A stretch of 64,000 nt of DNA. It comes from JABWBD01 sp040768665. GTDB taxonomy: Bacteria > Planctomycetota > Planctomycetia > Pirellulales > Thermoguttaceae. Of the stretch, positions 62,090 through 64,000 are shown in pieces. The stretch lies in contig JAXGMN010000046.1 in assembly GCA_040768665.1 (NCBI GenBank), positions 1-64,000 on the forward strand, given 5' to 3'. Position 1 is the first letter of the stretch; every line of letters starts with the position of its first letter. Position numbers and translations under genes: made by a program. The notes under the pieces were generated by a model. That model saw only the letters and a list, made by a program, of their open reading frames with translations, searched no databases and had not been told where the DNA came from.

Positions 62090-63595
62090 CTACTTGCATC
62101 GCTTGATGGGCATCACCAAGGCTTTCATCAGCCGGTAGAGGCCCTTCTCGTTGCGGCCGAGCAGCCTGGCCGCATCGGAGACCCTGCCGCCGGTTCGCTC
62201 CAGGGCGTTTTCAATGGCCGTCCGTTGTGCTTCGGCGACGATCTCGTCCAGCGTGTACGGGGGCGATGGGCACGGCGACAGATTCTTGGGCAAATGCGTC
62301 AGTCGGATCGTCCGGCCGCGGCAGTGCCGCAGCGCATACTCCAGCACGGGCACCAGATCGGAGAGGTTCTCCGGCCATCGCCGCGTGGTCAAGGCAGTAA
62401 CGACGTCGTCGTCCATGCCCGGCGCGTTGTCTAATCCTTGACGCTCGGCGATCCGCCGCAGGATGTCTTCGCATACCAGCCGCACGTCCTCGGGACCGCG
62501 CTCCCAGAGCGACGGGATCCGAACGTGCCGCTTTCGAAGCTTCGCGGCCAGATCCCGAATGATCCGCCCCGTCTGCTGAAGCTCATCCGGCGGGAAGGTC
62601 GACGTGGCGATGATCCGCACGTCGTACTCCTGCAAGCCGTCGCGATCCATGCCGGAAACCCGCGTGGCCTGCCCGGCCCCCAGGGCGGACGAGGGCAGTC
62701 GCACGGCCAATTCCTCTTGAAGTGCGGTCGGCAGTTGCTCGACGTGGTGCAGCACGAGCACACCGTTATGTGACTCCTTCAGATAGGGCGTCAGTTGATC
62801 CACCGCCTCCCGGCCTCCGGCGATCCGCCGACGGCTGCCGGCCACGTAGTAGTCCTTATAGAACGACCCGCAGGGAAGGACGATCACCCGGGGATTCTTT
62901 CCGCCCTGCTGCCGCCAGAGCGCCCGAATGAAGAACATCTTGCCCACACCCCGCTCGCCGGTCACCATGCCGTAAGGGGACTGCAAGAGCTGCGCCAGTT
63001 CGGCCAGCGCTTCGCAAAAGCAAGGCGCACTGCCGGCCACGTCCACAATCGGCGACGCCAGCGGCGCTCGCGGCGCCGCCCCGCCCGGCAACACGGCTTC
63101 TTCAGCGATTTCCACCGCTGCATCGGCAACGGCCTGCACCCAGCGCCCCAGATTGTCTCGTTGAATATAGCTCCGGACCAGCGCATGCCTGCCTGCCTGC
63201 ACGGCGCCGGTGGCCGTAGCCTTTTGCGTCACGTAGATCACGCGAGGCCGGTACGCCCGTTCCAGAGTCAGTGCGTCGCGCGTCAACTCCGCCAGCCAAG
63301 GGGCTTTGTCGGGCAGCGCGCAACCGTCGTCGATGGCGATTACCGGCGCAGCCCTGGCTTCCGTCATCAAGCAAACGAGAAGAGCCCGCAGGTCCTTGCC
63401 GACATTCAGCGTCTCAAGCTCGATTTGGCGTTGCCGCAACATCCGAGCCAACTTGCGCCGCTGCCTGGCAAGTTCGGCAGTGCTCAATGAACTATCGAAC
63501 GCCGCGAAAAAGGCGGGCATGCAAGTCAGCTCCAAGGTCACAAAGGCTTGCCGCCCCTCTTGGAAGAGGCGCCGTCGCCTCGGATCATACTGCAC
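62090..63595 (-). CDS. AAA+ regulator with Fis-type HTH, no GAFTGA
   Basis: The protein has 501 residues. The N-terminal 170 residues carry no recognised domain, but 'VIAIDDGCALPDKAPWLAEL' may be receiver-like. The AAA+ part has a Walker A variant VTGERGVGKMFFIRALW, 'GVLVLHHVEQLP' as Walker B-like and 'VRIIATSTFPPDELQQTG' as sensor I. It then has the sigma-54-activator-type C-terminus with TAIENALERTGGRVSDAARL, a Fis-type HTH. Where sigma-54 activators have GAFTGA, there is 'GSFYKDYYVAG', so it should not contact sigma-54 in the normal way. It may be a regulator or ATPase of a local conflict system. Confidence 0.7.
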   Translation of the reverse strand: MQYDPRRRRLFQEGRQAFVTLELTCMPAFFAAFDSSLSTAELARQRRKLARMLRQRQIELETLNVGKDLRALLVCLMTEARAAPVIAIDDGCALPDKAPWLAELTRDALTLERAYRPRVIYVTQKATATGAVQAGRHALVRSYIQRDNLGRWVQAVADAAVEIAEEAVLPGGAAPRAPLASPIVDVAGSAPCFCEALAELAQLLQSPYGMVTGERGVGKMFFIRALWRQQGGKNPRVIVLPCGSFYKDYYVAGSRRRIAGGREAVDQLTPYLKESHNGVLVLHHVEQLPTALQEELAVRLPSSALGAGQATRVSGMDRDGLQEYDVRIIATSTFPPDELQQTGRIIRDLAAKLRKRHVRIPSLWERGPEDVRLVCEDILRRIAERQGLDNAPGMDDDVVTALTTRRWPENLSDLVPVLEYALRHCRGRTIRLTHLPKNLSPCPSPPYTLDEIVAEAQRTAIENALERTGGRVSDAARLLGRNEKGLYRLMKALVMPIKRCK

Positions 63596-63617
63596 TACAG
63601 GCGCTGACGCAATCCCC

Positions 63618-64000
63618 TCAATCCCCCACGCACTCCAGCACCATCCCCATCAACTCCTGCTCGTAGTCCAGGTCGCACTTGCCGCTGAGGCTTTTCGTCT
63701 GGGCCAGGGCGTCGATCAGGGCCATGGCCACGGCTTTGATTCCGCTCTTCAGCAGCGTTTCCGAGAACTGGTACTCGGCCCTCGCGCGGCTGCAGGTGAC
63801 GAACGACACGTTCCGCTCGCTTGCCGGCAGGCGGACAAACGTGACGTTCAACCGATGCACCTCCGGCAGGCGGCCGGCGACCCGGTTGAATGCCCGGTCG
63901 TAATTCTCCTTGAGAACCCCCTCGGGCTGAAAGATCTCGCGCTGGCCCTCTTCCTCGGCACGCAGGACTTTCTCGGCGGTCTGCACGCCGTGCACACTCA
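63618..64000 (-). CDS. Hypothetical protein, 5' end beyond the window
   Basis: The frame is open to the right edge. The visible 125 residues read VHGVQTAEKVLRAEEEGQRE, 'ENYDRAFNRVAGRLPEVHRLNVTFVRL', 'RNVSFVTCSRARAEYQF' and a helical end. It ends 23 bases before the AAA+ gene on the same strand, so the two are probably one operon. No family recognised. Confidence 0.55.
   Translation of the reverse strand, partial: SVHGVQTAEKVLRAEEEGQREIFQPEGVLKENYDRAFNRVAGRLPEVHRLNVTFVRLPASERNVSFVTCSRARAEYQFSETLLKSGIKAVAMALIDALAQTKSLSGKCDLDYEQELMGMVLECVGD

Noticed and set aside
1..64000. tRNA, rRNA, tmRNA or riboswitch genes
   Set aside because: I looked for typical T-arm and conserved rRNA segments on both strands and found none that I can support.

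Overview
The window looks like a chromosomal segment of a GC-rich planctomycete, probably of the Pirellulales/Thermoguttaceae type. The pointers are a Cys-type sulfatase beside an anaerobic sulfatase maturase with a SEC-C tail, a dnaA-dnaN-DUF721-gyrB cluster without recF, a short DnaA, a PPi-type phosphofructokinase, planctomycete-style dispersed hairpin repeats and an abundance of TIR, DUF4062, WD40 and FGE-sulfatase proteins. This is inferred from protein motifs and gene order; there is no rRNA or tRNA in the window to test it. Layout: 0-6 kb is a gene graveyard with a truncated minus-strand ORF at the left edge, relics of an HNH nuclease, an antitoxin-like protein, a secreted surface protein (two copies of its C-terminal module), DUF6932-like and DUF1152-like genes, one intact toxin-antitoxin-like pair and a damaged Uma2 protein, all threaded with hairpin repeats. 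6-10.4 kb is a minus-strand sulfatase operon (unknown protein, Tat-exported sulfatase with a frameshift, secreted lectin-like protein, maturase). 10.5-25.2 kb is the housekeeping core: recD2, a mini CsrA-like gene, hemX-hemA, scpB with an extraordinary acidic tail, a conserved membrane protein, a cysteine desulfurase, dnaA, a putative origin interval, dnaN, DUF721/DciA-like, gyrB and a Nudix hydrolase. From 25.2 kb on, the segment becomes an accessory and conflict/signalling region. A lipoprotein protease is followed by a TIR-Hsp70 fusion bracketed by a duplicated piece of the protease gene and a REP-transposase relic. 29.2-37.7 kb holds a three-gene minus-strand cassette (vWA/PKD membrane protein with a frameshift, tubulin-superfamily protein, large unknown protein). 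38.1-41.2 kb holds a second Nudix hydrolase and a RelA/SpoT-TPR-SLOG-RyR fusion. 41.6-47.3 kb is a co-directional set: kinase-like protein, TIR-TM-lectin-like receptor, lectin-like lipoprotein, and a glycosidase-like lipoprotein carrying the same lectin-like domain. 48.6-57.4 kb has a TEP1-like DUF4062-NTPase-WD40 protein, a WD40 relic, a nucleoside-deoxyribosyltransferase-like protein, and a TIR ORF followed by a Nudix-like/methyltransferase ORF that may be one broken gene. After a repeat-rich gap come the PPi-phosphofructokinase, a TIR-FGE fusion, an AAA+ regulator lacking GAFTGA and a partial gene. How the parts fit: the replication cluster and heme/cysteine genes are ordinary. The 25-64 kb part concentrates at least eight candidate immune or signalling modules (four TIR domains, DUF4062/NTPase/WD40, alarmone synthetase with nucleotide-sensor domains, deoxyribosyltransferase-like fold, kinase-like fold). 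The four-gene 41.6-47.3 kb set, the RelA-SLOG-RyR fusion, the TIR-Hsp70 gene and the tubulin/vWA cassette are the best candidates for undescribed biology. Several genes carry single-base frameshifts whose restored length is an exact codon multiple, so sequencing error must be excluded before calling them pseudogenes.
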